From assembly GCA_021818125.1 (NCBI GenBank), contig JAKAFG010000007.1:1-22924 (forward strand): a DNA stretch of 22,924 nt, written 5' to 3'. The notes under the pieces are model-generated. The model searched no databases and was not told where the DNA came from. It worked only from the letters and a program-made list of their open reading frames with translations. Source of the DNA: Pseudomonadota bacterium (GTDB lineage: Bacteria > Pseudomonadota > Gammaproteobacteria > Acidithiobacillales > Acidithiobacillaceae). Position numbers and translations under genes: made by a program. Of this stretch, positions 1 through 7,619 are shown one piece after another; position 1 is the stretch's first letter; each line of letters opens with the position of its first letter.

Positions 1-2
1 AC

Positions 3-617
3 TCCCTGGCGGTGGCGGGGAAAATTCGCGTGGCCTGCGTCGGAGACAGTATTACTTACGGCGCCGGAGTTCCGCAGCGGCATACCCAAGGATGGCCGGG
101 GGAATTACAGCAATTGTTGGGAACCGACTATCAGGTTGCGAACTTCGGTCACAGCGGGGCTACCATGCTGAAGAATGGCGGTCTTCCTTATTGGAAAACA
201 CCGGAATATCAAGCCGCCACAAGCTTTAATCCCAATATTGTTATCATCATGTTGGGCACCAATGATGCCAACACCCAAAATTGGCCAAAATTTGGTTCCC
301 AGTTCACCGCGAATGCGGAAGAGATGATTCGGCATTTCGCACAACTCAAGGCACATCCCAAGATTTATATTTGTACGCCACCGCCGATAATTCACTCGAA
401 TTACGGTATCAGCGAGGCCATGTTGATCCGTGGCCCCATCCCGGATATTTATGCGGCGGGCCACGCCATGAACGTTCCGGTCATTCCGGTTTATGCAGAA
501 TTGCGACGATTTTTCAAGACCCACGGGGCTGATGTGTATTACCAGGCGGATGGCGTACATCCAAACGCCGCCGGCCAGAAACAGATCGCTCAATTGATAT
601 TCCAGTTTCTGCGATAA
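3..617 (+). CDS. SGNH/GDSL-family hydrolase, 5' end outside window
   Basis: Predicted SGNH-fold esterase, lipase or acylhydrolase; the substrate cannot be told. Block I is GDSITYGAG, with the nucleophile Ser in GDS. Block III is MLGTNDAN. Block V is DGVHPNAAG, supplying the catalytic Asp and His. A GTG at 12 could give 201 aa, but the frame stays open to the window edge and reads SLAVAGK just before it, like the end of a signal peptide. No Shine-Dalgarno precedes the GTG, so the true start is probably upstream and the protein probably exported. It ends at TAA 615-617 and converges on the porin gene. Family certain; substrate unknown. Confidence 0.85.
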   Translation, partial: SLAVAGKIRVACVGDSITYGAGVPQRHTQGWPGELQQLLGTDYQVANFGHSGATMLKNGGLPYWKTPEYQAATSFNPNIVIIMLGTNDANTQNWPKFGSQFTANAEEMIRHFAQLKAHPKIYICTPPPIIHSNYGISEAMLIRGPIPDIYAAGHAMNVPVIPVYAELRRFFKTHGADVYYQADGVHPNAAGQKQIAQLIFQFLR

Positions 618-720
618 CTCACCACTAGAATATATCGAATGGGATCGTCTGGTTAACTTGGTTATTTTCCATCGTATCCCGCCGGTTGACGACCATCTTA
701 GGCACAGGCACCTGTTCCAT

Positions 721-744
721 AAAAAACCCCGCCACTCAGCGGGG
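721..744 (-). terminator. Rho-independent terminator of the first porin gene
   Basis: Read on the minus strand this is CCCCGC, a 6-nt loop, GCGGGG, then six T. It lies about 40 nt past the stop codon of the minus-strand porin at 787. The plus-strand side has no T-run, so it serves the porin rather than the hydrolase. Confidence 0.85.
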
Positions 745-786
745 AGGAGGGTACACCATGAGAACGCAGAGTCTGCTGTCTCTCTC

Positions 787-2133
787 CTAGAACAGATAAG
801 TCAGCATCACCCGATTATAGATAAAAGATTGATTTCCTGGATTCAGTCCAATACCACCGTTGGATATCTCCACACGATCACGTATAGACAGGCCTTTTAG
901 ATCTTTGAAATCCGCGCCTGGGAAGTAGGTTAGATCCAGGTAGGCGTCATTACTGTTCCCAAAATAGTAAGTATGGTATTCCGCGAATGCGGCCAACAGC
1001 AGAAACTCCTTGTTAAAATGCTGCGCTACCTTCACTTTCCAGGCATTCCCTGGCCCCGTTTCCACCAATCCGCGGATCATGGAGGTCGTGTACAATGGGT
1101 CCGTCGCATAACCTATGGTGTATGGCGAGACGATTGCGCCATGACCATATGCCGCTGCCCCATGCGGGTTTATAGCGTTATAGGCAAAGCTCAGGGTTCC
1201 GGCACCAATGCCGGTCTGATAGTGTACGCCACCAATGAGTCCGTAGGCCGTTGCGTTTACGTTCCCTAGCAAGGAGTGACTATCGTACTCACGCACAAAC
1301 TGCCCACCGACAAATGGGTTGAAACCGGTGCCCGTTTTGAGGGTATAGTTGGCATCGCCATAGAACATGTTGGCGAACTGATAGAAATCATAGTACCAGA
1401 GTTGCACCTTGGCACCCATCAACGCATAGGATGAGCCGAAGGCCAAAGCCCCGCTCGTCTGTGGGGCCGTCGAGGGTATATTGCCGAATGCGCCGCCAAT
1501 AGATCCACCATAGCCATCACCGTAAAGGTTGTCCCCACTGAAAGTCGCTGGATAATATAGGTTGTCCTTGTAGTAATCGGCGGACGTCCGGCTCTTCCAG
1601 CGGAAGATTCGCATGCCATACAAGTTCAGGTCCTTGATCGGCGTGACCTTAGCGAAAACACCCTGGTAGGTTGCGGGCAAAATGCGGGAGTCGGAGGCGT
1701 TCATCCAGGGCGTGTTGATGACCTGGTTTCCGACACGAACCAGCAGTCTTTTAGGAATGGCGTACTGCAGATAGGCCTGTCCTAGAGCATTGATGGACTG
1801 ACGGGGACCCATGAGGGTGAGATCCGTATAGGGATAGGCAGGAGCGCCATTAAGGTTGTTTACGCCTAGATCGTTGGCCGTATAGAAGCTGACACCAACA
1901 CCAAAACCTCCCAGAAAAGGAGCGGTTTTGATGTTCAGGATACCAGCCAACCCGAAGAAATTGGCGTTAGGTACGTTGGGATCGCCAAAAAGTCGGCTGA
2001 AGTAGTCGGAACGAATCTGCCCGTCGATTTTGCTCGCCGCAAAGAATTGACTCAGGGTTTCCGCCTGCGCTACCGTTCCGGCCAGCGCCAGCGCCATGGC
2101 TACTGTGCCTATCGCGAATCTGGTTTTCTTCAT
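787..2133 (-). CDS. OprD-like outer-membrane porin (paralogue 1)
   Basis: 448-aa outer-membrane beta-barrel protein. It has a Sec signal peptide (MKKTRFAIGTVAMALALAG, cleaved near AQA-ETL). A mature start with SKIDGQIRSDYFSR and a GGFGVGVSFYTA segment resemble OprD-type porins. The C-terminus ends in aromatic Phe (VMLTYLF), the usual barrel-assembly signal. ATG at 2133 follows an ideal AAGGAGGTGA Shine-Dalgarno. It is strongly similar along its whole length to the porin at the other end of the window, for example in LPATYQGVFA, LYGMRIFRWKSRTS and YDFYQFA. Unlike that one, its upstream region shows no Pho box. Solute specificity cannot be read from sequence; OprD-family assignment is from remembered motifs. 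Confidence 0.85.
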   Translation of the reverse strand: MKKTRFAIGTVAMALALAGTVAQAETLSQFFAASKIDGQIRSDYFSRLFGDPNVPNANFFGLAGILNIKTAPFLGGFGVGVSFYTANDLGVNNLNGAPAYPYTDLTLMGPRQSINALGQAYLQYAIPKRLLVRVGNQVINTPWMNASDSRILPATYQGVFAKVTPIKDLNLYGMRIFRWKSRTSADYYKDNLYYPATFSGDNLYGDGYGGSIGGAFGNIPSTAPQTSGALAFGSSYALMGAKVQLWYYDFYQFANMFYGDANYTLKTGTGFNPFVGGQFVREYDSHSLLGNVNATAYGLIGGVHYQTGIGAGTLSFAYNAINPHGAAAYGHGAIVSPYTIGYATDPLYTTSMIRGLVETGPGNAWKVKVAQHFNKEFLLLAAFAEYHTYYFGNSNDAYLDLTYFPGADFKDLKGLSIRDRVEISNGGIGLNPGNQSFIYNRVMLTYLF

Positions 2134-2526
2134 TGTTCACCTCCTTATATTCCAAAAAGCCGACCAAATCATAACAGCATCAAGATCTCCGCGAGCCTTC
2201 GCAACATGGAGACAGTCAATACATGAACCGAGTAAATCGCACCTAAGGACCTATATGTATAGTACTCTCCAAATTAGCACAAACTTGCGATATTGCAAGG
2301 TCGGATAATAGTTCATCCAAACATTAAGTGTGCCAGACTATGCTGTAGAGCTATTCGCCAATGGGGCGCGTAATTATTGACTCGCACAAAAAGCCATCAT
2401 GAACTGCGTTGTTATGATAATATTATTAAGGGCCTAATATCTGATTTGCATTGTGGCGATTTATGCGCTATTTACAAAAACAGTGGCAATAAACCACTAT
2501 CTGACCATGTCTAAGGAGGATTGAGA
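2134..2526. promoter_or_regulatory. Divergent intergenic region between porin 1 and the Tat/DoxDA genes
   Basis: A 393-bp AT-rich stretch with no credible ORF. It must hold promoters for the porin (-) and the Tat-protein gene (+). Two short inverted repeats stand out: CTTGC-6-GCAAG at 2284-2299, and AGTGG-7-CCACT at 2482-2498, just before the AAGGAGG Shine-Dalgarno at 2513-2519. A TTGACT at 2377-2382 could be a plus-strand -35, but no good -10 sits at 17 bp; TATGAT lies at 2413-2418. Promoters here are therefore not assigned with confidence. Confidence 0.4.
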
Positions 2527-3339
2527 ATGCTAGGCTTTGACAACCTATTAACCCGCAGGGAAGCAATGCAACGTGCGATACTGGGTGCAGGTGTGGTAGC
2601 GGTGGGTGCTATGGGCGCCAGCGCAAGCGCCATGGCTGCGGGGATGAGCGGAAACCCAGGCAACTTGCTACCGAGCGGATCTGGTACCCTTCAGGAATTG
2701 AGCAACCGACTGGCAACAGCCCCAAGGCGCCGAGATTTTAAGAGCGTCCCGATGATTCTCACTGACCCGGACCAATGGGACAGCGAGGCGCTGAACGAGG
2801 TGCTTCACTATGCAGGCGGTCCTAAACAGGTTTGGGATAACACCGCCTTGAAAAGCCCGTGGCTCAATCTCATGCGTAATGCCATGAACTGCCAGATATG
2901 GTCTTTCAAACATGCTGATTTCCTCTGCGTGTCTGCCACTCACGGAACGGCGCACTTTGCCCTGTACGATGATTACATCTGGAGCAAGTATCTCTCTACG
3001 CTCACCAAAGGGAAATGGAAAAGCAACGTATGGCTGAAAGAGCCCCCCGCTTCCACAGCCAATCCCACTGACTTTGAGGATTCAAAGGGCGTGTTTTCGC
3101 CGCATGACAACAGCATAGCGGTGCTGCAGCGGCGCGGCGCAGTCTTTCTGGCCTGTCACAACGAAGTCTGGGAACTCACCATGGGTCTCCTCAAAAAGGG
3201 CATCAACCCGGACCATCTCGCCCACGAGCAAATAGCGGCGGAATTCACCAACCACCTCATTCCCGGCGTGATCCTGACACCGGGCATCGTGGGTACATTG
3301 CCGGAATTGGAACTGGCTGGATTCCAGTACGCGAAATAA
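2527..3339 (+). CDS. Tat-exported DsrE-like protein upstream of doxDA
   Basis: 270-aa protein probably exported folded by the Tat system. TRREAMQ at residues 9-15 is followed by a hydrophobic stretch (about 17-38) and AxA sites near 32-38. ATG 2527 is chosen over the TTG at 2521 because AAGGAGG then sits 7 nt away. The C-terminal third looks DsrE-like: a beta strand ending in Cys, RRGAVFLACHN (Cys210), then a helix and GVILTPGIVGTLPELELAG with FQYAK at the end. Other Cys are 122 and 134. DsrE-family proteins carry or transfer sulfur through such a Cys. Being placed 142 bp upstream of doxDA suggests a periplasmic sulfur-handling partner. The fold call is by eye; function is inferred. Confidence 0.6.
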   Translation: MLGFDNLLTRREAMQRAILGAGVVAVGAMGASASAMAAGMSGNPGNLLPSGSGTLQELSNRLATAPRRRDFKSVPMILTDPDQWDSEALNEVLHYAGGPKQVWDNTALKSPWLNLMRNAMNCQIWSFKHADFLCVSATHGTAHFALYDDYIWSKYLSTLTKGKWKSNVWLKEPPASTANPTDFEDSKGVFSPHDNSIAVLQRRGAVFLACHNEVWELTMGLLKKGINPDHLAHEQIAAEFTNHLIPGVILTPGIVGTLPELELAGFQYAK

Positions 3340-3481
3340 ATTCAGTTACTCACACGGAACGCCGCCCACCTCGCCCACTGACCGTCAGCTAACAGCTTGA
3401 TCATCATAAAGCCCATGGCGAGTCGGCATAACAGGTGAGGTGGACCGCGCCTATCCGAATTCAGGTCCAACAGGAGGTTTC
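3340..3481 (+). other. Leader between Tat-protein gene and doxDA with competing pairings
   Basis: 142 bp without a gene. CCACCTC at 3366-3372 can pair with GAGGTGG at 3437-3443, or the overlapping CTCGCC at 3370-3375 can pair with GGCGAG at 3417-3422; the two pairings exclude each other. The doxDA Shine-Dalgarno AGGAGG follows at 3472-3477. Whether this controls anything is unknown. Confidence 0.25.
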
Positions 3482-4561
3482 ATGGCAACTACAATGTCAA
3501 ACACTGCCCCACAAGACTCGGGCAATCGCAGCTGGCGACTCGTCGCCATCGCCCTGCTCGCGGTTCGCTTCGTTCAGGGGTGGATTTACTGGGGCGGTGG
3601 CACCAGACGCTTCATCTATGGTCCGCAAAAACTGGATGTACACGGCCATTGGATGGCCTACAAGTTCCAGACGGCCATGCCCGGCGCATTGCTCGGCACA
3701 GACCGTCTGGTGGCTTTTCTATTGCATCATTTCACCCTGCTCTACGCCGGAGTGATCATCTTCAGCGCCGTCGAGATGATTGCCGGTTTCATGCTCATCA
3801 TCGGTCTCTACACCCGTTTGGCGGCGGTGGCCACCATCGGCCTGTCTTTCGTGCTGATGCTGCTCTTCGGCTGGCAGGGCGCCACCTGTATCGACGAATG
3901 GACCATGGCGTCCTCCAATTTTGCCATGGGCATCACTCTGGTGTTGGCAGGATCCGGGGCCTACTCGGTGGACAACTGGCTCTTGGCGCGCAAGCCGAGC
4001 CTGGCCAATAGCGGCCTGTTCCGCTGGCTGGGAGGTAGCCTGCCTCTGCCCTTGAGCGATGGCGCATTCAAAAAACTAGCACTGGGTTTGTTTTGGATCG
4101 CGGTGGTCTTCATCGTTGCCACCTACAGTTATTACCGCGGTTCGGTCATTACTCCTTTCCATGGTGGCCCGGTAAGCCCAGCCAAGCACCACTGGAAATT
4201 AGATCATGGCGTCCTACAGAACGATGGCAGCATAAAATTCCATGCCTATGTCAACGCTGGCGTGGCCGCGGAACCATCCAATGTGCTCGAAGCTGTGCTG
4301 GTGGACAGTAAAACTGGAAAAGTGGTGGAGAGGTGGGATAGCGCTGCTCTATCTTCCTTGCCAAAAAGCGCTTTTGTGAATGATTTTGCTTACCAGCAAA
4401 TTCACACCGGGAAATTCGGGATCACCGGACCTGTCGGTGCGCAAGCCATGATCCATCTCCCTCCAACAACTCAGAATATGGCACCATTGCCGCAGAGCGC
4501 CTACATCTTGCAACTTGAATCGGTGAATGGGCATATCTGGAGGGTGGACCTGCAGTACTAG
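3482..4561 (+). CDS. doxDA: Thiosulfate:quinone oxidoreductase, fused DoxD-DoxA
   Basis: Oxidises thiosulfate to tetrathionate and passes the electrons to quinone; membrane-bound with activity facing the periplasm. 359 aa. The N-terminal DoxD part (about 15-215) has membrane segments near 17-35, 84-110, 113-130, 147-162 and 199-215, and the family segments YWGGGTRRFIYGP and CIDEWTMASSNFAMG. The C-terminal DoxA part (about 216-359) is soluble and contains VSPAKHHWKLDHG. The two are separate subunits in archaeal TQO; fusion is usual in Acidithiobacillus. ATG 3482 is preferred over the GTG at 3440 because AGGAGGTT lies just upstream. It is probably co-transcribed with the Tat/DsrE-like gene. Confidence 0.93.
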   Translation: MATTMSNTAPQDSGNRSWRLVAIALLAVRFVQGWIYWGGGTRRFIYGPQKLDVHGHWMAYKFQTAMPGALLGTDRLVAFLLHHFTLLYAGVIIFSAVEMIAGFMLIIGLYTRLAAVATIGLSFVLMLLFGWQGATCIDEWTMASSNFAMGITLVLAGSGAYSVDNWLLARKPSLANSGLFRWLGGSLPLPLSDGAFKKLALGLFWIAVVFIVATYSYYRGSVITPFHGGPVSPAKHHWKLDHGVLQNDGSIKFHAYVNAGVAAEPSNVLEAVLVDSKTGKVVERWDSAALSSLPKSAFVNDFAYQQIHTGKFGITGPVGAQAMIHLPPTTQNMAPLPQSAYILQLESVNGHIWRVDLQY

Positions 4562-4577
4562 CTAGCAGCCTGACAGG

Positions 4578-4604
4578 AAAAGCCGGAATTTTTCAAAAAC
4601 CGGC
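4578..4604 (-). terminator. Probable terminator of merTPA
   Basis: On the minus strand: GCCGG, then TTTTT-G-AAAAA with a two-base TT bulge, CCGGC, then TTTT. The T-run is on the minus strand only. It lies about 180 bp beyond the merA stop, on the far side of the intron fragment, so mer transcripts should carry that fragment. The stem may also slow transcription out of doxDA. Confidence 0.65.
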
Positions 4605-4615
4605 GATAACAATAC

Positions 4616-4785
4616 ATCGCGGTAAGGATACCCACTGGGTACCCCCGCACAGAGCCCGGCGGGCGCAATTCGCGCACCGGGCTCCCACCTTGGGTGTTTG
4701 GCGGCAACCCTTTGGTTTGGCCACGGATGAAGGATGCGTGGCGCTGGTAACCACGCGGCAGCAATCTGCCTCCTCACATCGGGTG
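4616..4785 (-). mobile_element. Truncated group II intron 3' end (domains V and VI)
   Basis: On the minus strand 4684-4652 folds as group II domain V: GAGCCCGG/CCGGGCTC (8 bp), an internal T versus CCG with the two-base CG bulge, a GCGC/GCGC distal stem and a GAATT loop. The catalytic AGC triad is at nucleotides 2-4; the 33-nt length is one short of the usual 34. Next comes a domain VI-like helix: GCGG (4648-4645) with CCGC (4622-4619), an inner GGGTACCC/GGGTATCC stem with AGT loop, and an unpaired A at 4623 eight positions from an end in GAT at 4616. Branch-point A and 3' end sit where the family expects them. No reverse transcriptase or 5' domains exist because intact merA starts at 4786. 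The upstream limit of the fragment is a guess. Confidence 0.7.
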
Positions 4786-6435
4786 TTACCCGGCACAGCA
4801 GGAAAGCTGGCTCACATCTTTATTAAAAGTCTGCGCTACGAGCTTGAGCCCTTCTACCATGGTCAGATAGGGAAAGAGTTGATCGGCCAGTTCCTGCACC
4901 GTCATATTCTGGTGCAAAGCCAGCGCCGCAGCCTGAATGACTTCGCCAGCCTGGCTGGCCACCGCCTGTACGCCGAGCAGCCGCCCGGTTCCGGCTTCTG
5001 CCACCATTTTGATAAAGCCGCGCGTCTCGAAGTTGGCCAGCGCGCGGGGGACATTATTCAGCGTCAGCAGGCGACTCTCCGGGGTCAGGCCATTGGCCCG
5101 CGCTTGCGCCTCCGTGAGTCCGACAGTAGCCACTTGCGGATCGGTAAAGATCACTGCGGGCATACTGCGCAGGTCGAGGGTCGCCTGGCCTCCGGTCATA
5201 TTGAGGGCAGCACGGGTGCCGGCGGCGGCTGCGACATACACAAACTGCGGTCGATCCGTGCAGTCTCCCGCCGCGAAGATCTGCGCCTGCGTGGTATGCA
5301 GTTGCGCATCAATGCGGATGGCGCCGTGGCAATCGGTTTCCACGCCCACGGCCTTCAGTGCGAGGGCATCGGTATTAGGCTGACGACCGACAGCGATTAG
5401 CAGGCGCTGGGTTTGCAACTTCTGCTCGCCCAGATTCAGCGTAAATTCGCTCGTCTCGTAAGAAACTGCAGTCACCTCCGTATGCTCCAGCACCATGATG
5501 CCCTCCTCGCGAAAAATCTCTGTCAGCGTCCGACCTATTTCCGGATCTTCGCGGGAAAGCAACATATGACGCGCCAGAATCGTAACCCGACTGCCGAGGC
5601 GGGCGAAGGCCTGCGCCAATTCCAGAGCGACCACCGACGCACCGATGACGGCTAGGCTGGCCGGAATCTGCGGGCTTTCCAGCGCCTCGGTGGAAGTCCA
5701 GAAGGGGGTTCCGGCCAAACCGGGAATGGGTGGGATGGTAGGCCGCGCGCCGCTGGCGATCAGGCAACGATCGAAAGCCAGTAGTTGGGTATTGCCATCT
5801 GGCAACTGTACCTGGAGATGCTGCGTGTCCAGAAATCGGGCGCTGCCGCGCAGCAGGGTGATCTCCGGATGCTCTGCCAACAGGTTTTCATATTTGGCGT
5901 GGCGCAATGCATCGACCCGTGCCTGCTGCTGTTGCAGCAGGATATCCCGCCGGATCGTGGGCGTGCCGGCATCAATGCCGGCGTCGAAGGGGCTATGACG
6001 ACGAGCATGGGCGATTTCTGCAGCGCGAATCATGATCTTGGACGGCACGCAACCCACATTCACGCAGGTACCACCCACCGTGCCGTGTTCGATGAGGGTA
6101 ACCCGTGCACCCCGTTCCACGGCTTTGAGGGCTGCCGCCATGGCTGCACTCCCACTGCCAATTATGGCAATGTGCAGATCCGCGCTACCCGTCGAACCGG
6201 TGACCGCCGGGGCCTTAAAATTATCTTCAGCCATCGGCACGGCATCATAACCCGCTTGCCGGACTGCAGCGACGAGCGCGCTGACATTCACCGTATCGGC
6301 AGCGACTTTGGCAACCCCTTCCGGATAAGAGACCTGCACCGCAGCCACTCCGGGTACCTGGGACAGTGCCTTGTGCACATGTACGGCGCAACCGTCACAG
6401 GTCATACCCGTAATCTTGAAGGTTTGCATGTTCAT
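4786..6435 (-). CDS. merA: Mercuric(II) reductase with N-terminal heavy-metal domain
   Basis: Cytoplasmic FAD- and NADPH-dependent enzyme that reduces Hg(II) to volatile Hg(0). 549 aa. An NmerA heavy-metal-binding domain (about 1-68) has GMTCDGC (Cys13, Cys16). A dinucleotide-binding IIGSGSAAMAA follows at about 91-101, then the redox-active GGTCVNVGCVPSK (Cys124, Cys129), the second nucleotide-binding and FAD segments (IFAAGDCTDRPQFVYVAAAAG), and the C-terminal LSCCAG vicinal cysteine pair that receives Hg. All catalytic cysteines are present. ATG 6435 or the in-frame ATG at 6429 could start it; the GGGA just upstream fits either. It lies 18 bp after merP in merTPA. Confidence 0.97.
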   Translation of the reverse strand: MNMQTFKITGMTCDGCAVHVHKALSQVPGVAAVQVSYPEGVAKVAADTVNVSALVAAVRQAGYDAVPMAEDNFKAPAVTGSTGSADLHIAIIGSGSAAMAAALKAVERGARVTLIEHGTVGGTCVNVGCVPSKIMIRAAEIAHARRHSPFDAGIDAGTPTIRRDILLQQQQARVDALRHAKYENLLAEHPEITLLRGSARFLDTQHLQVQLPDGNTQLLAFDRCLIASGARPTIPPIPGLAGTPFWTSTEALESPQIPASLAVIGASVVALELAQAFARLGSRVTILARHMLLSREDPEIGRTLTEIFREEGIMVLEHTEVTAVSYETSEFTLNLGEQKLQTQRLLIAVGRQPNTDALALKAVGVETDCHGAIRIDAQLHTTQAQIFAAGDCTDRPQFVYVAAAAGTRAALNMTGGQATLDLRSMPAVIFTDPQVATVGLTEAQARANGLTPESRLLTLNNVPRALANFETRGFIKMVAEAGTGRLLGVQAVASQAGEVIQAAALALHQNMTVQELADQLFPYLTMVEGLKLVAQTFNKDVSQLSCCAG

Positions 6436-6453
6436 TTTCCCGTGTGTCTTGCC

Positions 6454-6756
6454 TTAGTGGCCGCCGGTGCGTGTGGATTGGGCCACCACATGGGCGGGAT
6501 AGCCTGCATCCCTGGTCGCCTTCAATAAGGAGGTGACCTGCGTTTTTTGGTCATTGTAATGGACGATCACTTCTTTATTGGCGGGCTCAACCCGCACCTT
6601 CTCCACACCGGGCACTCGCGATAACGCCATATGAACGGTAATGGGACAAGCACCGCAGATCATTCCGGGCACGGCGAGCGTCGCCACCTCGGTACCCGCC
6701 CAGGCAGAGGAGGTAAAAAGCAGGGTAAAGGCAAGTGTTGCGGTCCATGTTTTCAT
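6454..6756 (-). CDS. merP: Periplasmic mercury-binding protein MerP
   Basis: Scavenges Hg(II) in the periplasm and hands it to MerT. 100 aa. A Sec signal peptide (1-20, ending SSAWA) is followed by an HMA domain with the two metal-binding cysteines in GMICGACP (Cys34, Cys37). The usual MerP motif is GMTCAACP, so Thr is replaced by Ile and Ala by Gly. The start at 6756 is chosen because GGAGAA lies 6-7 nt upstream; the longer reading from 6774 would put six residues before the signal peptide. It begins 14 bp after the merT stop. Confidence 0.95.
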   Translation of the reverse strand: MKTWTATLAFTLLFTSSAWAGTEVATLAVPGMICGACPITVHMALSRVPGVEKVRVEPANKEVIVHYNDQKTQVTSLLKATRDAGYPAHVVAQSTRTGGH

Positions 6757-6770
6757 GTTCTTCTCCAATC

Positions 6771-7121
6771 TCAATAAAAAAGCGGGACAACATAGGGAAA
6801 CAGCAATGCCATCAGAATCAACACAGCCACGATCCAGAAGATCACGCGATAAGTGCGCTGAACCGTCGGGATCGCGCAGACTTCTCCAGGAATACAGGTG
6901 GTCGTCGGCCGAAAAATGCGGCGGTAGGCAAGGAACAGGAACACCAGAGCAATGACGATGAATATCGGGCGGTAGGGTTCGAGAACCGTGAGATCACCAA
7001 TCCATGCCCCGCTCACGCCCAGCATCACCAAAAGCAGCGGTCCCAGGCAGCAGGTGGAAGCGAGTATAGCGGCAAGGCCACCGGCAAAAAGTGTCGTGAA
7101 TTTTGTGCCGCGATCCGACAT
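6771..7121 (-). CDS. merT: Mercuric ion transporter MerT
   Basis: Inner-membrane Hg(II) uptake protein delivering mercury to MerA. 116 aa, the usual MerT length, with three membrane segments (about 10-35, 50-67 and 91-114). The first carries the paired CC (Cys24-Cys25); the cytoplasmic loop carries Cys76 and Cys82, the family's second pair. ATG 7121 has AGGAG 7 nt upstream; the longer frame to 7187 would run through the promoter, so it was rejected. First gene of merTPA. Confidence 0.96.
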   Translation of the reverse strand: MSDRGTKFTTLFAGGLAAILASTCCLGPLLLVMLGVSGAWIGDLTVLEPYRPIFIVIALVFLFLAYRRIFRPTTTCIPGEVCAIPTVQRTYRVIFWIVAVLILMALLFPYVVPLFY

Positions 7122-7156
7122 GAAGCACTCCTGGTCAACATGATACTGAAGCGCTA

Positions 7157-7187
7157 AACTTATCTCCGTAGCAAGGTACGGAGTCAA
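7157..7187 (-). promoter_or_regulatory. merTPA promoter and MerR operator
   Basis: On the minus strand: -35 TTGACT (7187-7182), a 19-bp spacer, -10 TAAGTT (7162-7157). The dyad CTCCGTA-6-TACGGAG (7164-7183) fills the spacer. The over-long 19-bp spacing is the signature of MerR-activated promoters, where Hg-bound MerR untwists the DNA. The arrangement closely matches the Tn501/Tn21 mer promoter. merR starts a few bases away on the other strand, so MerR would also control its own gene. Confidence 0.95.
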
Positions 7188-7192
7188 GCATC

Positions 7193-7609
7193 ATGCCGAC
7201 CGAAGCAAAAAAGCCATTATCCATTGGTGCCTTGGCCCGCAAGGCTGGCGTCAGCGTCGAAACCATCCGTTATTACCAGCGTCAGGGATTAATGCGTGCA
7301 CCGGAAAAGCCCCATGGACAAATCCGACACTATGATCAGCAGGACGTGAATCGGATCCGCTTTATCAAGTCGGCGCAAGGATTAGGATTTTCCCTGAAGG
7401 AAGTCAGCGAATTACTGCGTCTGGCAGATGGCACGCACTGCGCTGAAGCCAGCCAAATGGCCGAGCACAAGCTCCAGGATGTACGCCAAAAACTGGAGGA
7501 TCTCACCCACATGGAAGCGGCATTGGATCACCTCGTCAGCGCCTGCCGTGATCCTGATAAGCGGGTCGCTTGTCCTCTGATCGTCGCACTGGAATCCGGT
7601 GGCGCTTAG
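7193..7609 (+). CDS. merR: Mercury-responsive regulator MerR
   Basis: Represses and, with Hg(II), activates merTPA from the operator just upstream. 138 aa. A winged-helix DNA-binding head (about 9-75) contains IGALARKAGVSVETIRYYQR and GQIRHYD. A dimerisation coiled coil follows (about 85-115). The three Hg-binding cysteines are Cys83 (THCAEA), Cys118 (SACRD) and Cys127 (VACPL), each one residue on from the Tn501 positions 82, 117 and 126, so this is a true Hg sensor. GGAG lies 9 nt before ATG 7193. It ends 10 bp from the convergent small membrane protein gene. Confidence 0.97.
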   Translation: MPTEAKKPLSIGALARKAGVSVETIRYYQRQGLMRAPEKPHGQIRHYDQQDVNRIRFIKSAQGLGFSLKEVSELLRLADGTHCAEASQMAEHKLQDVRQKLEDLTHMEAALDHLVSACRDPDKRVACPLIVALESGGA

Positions 7610-7619
7610 TGCTCCCCGC

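Noticed and set aside
4558..4796. Three overlapping minus-strand ORFs of 67-71 aa between doxDA and merA
   Set aside because: No recognisable protein, poor ribosome sites, and the region is better explained by the structured group II intron fragment.
4786..5767. Plus-strand and other-frame ORFs inside merA, including a 236-aa one at 4690-5400
   Set aside because: Shadow frames of a gene with all MerA motifs; no domains of their own.
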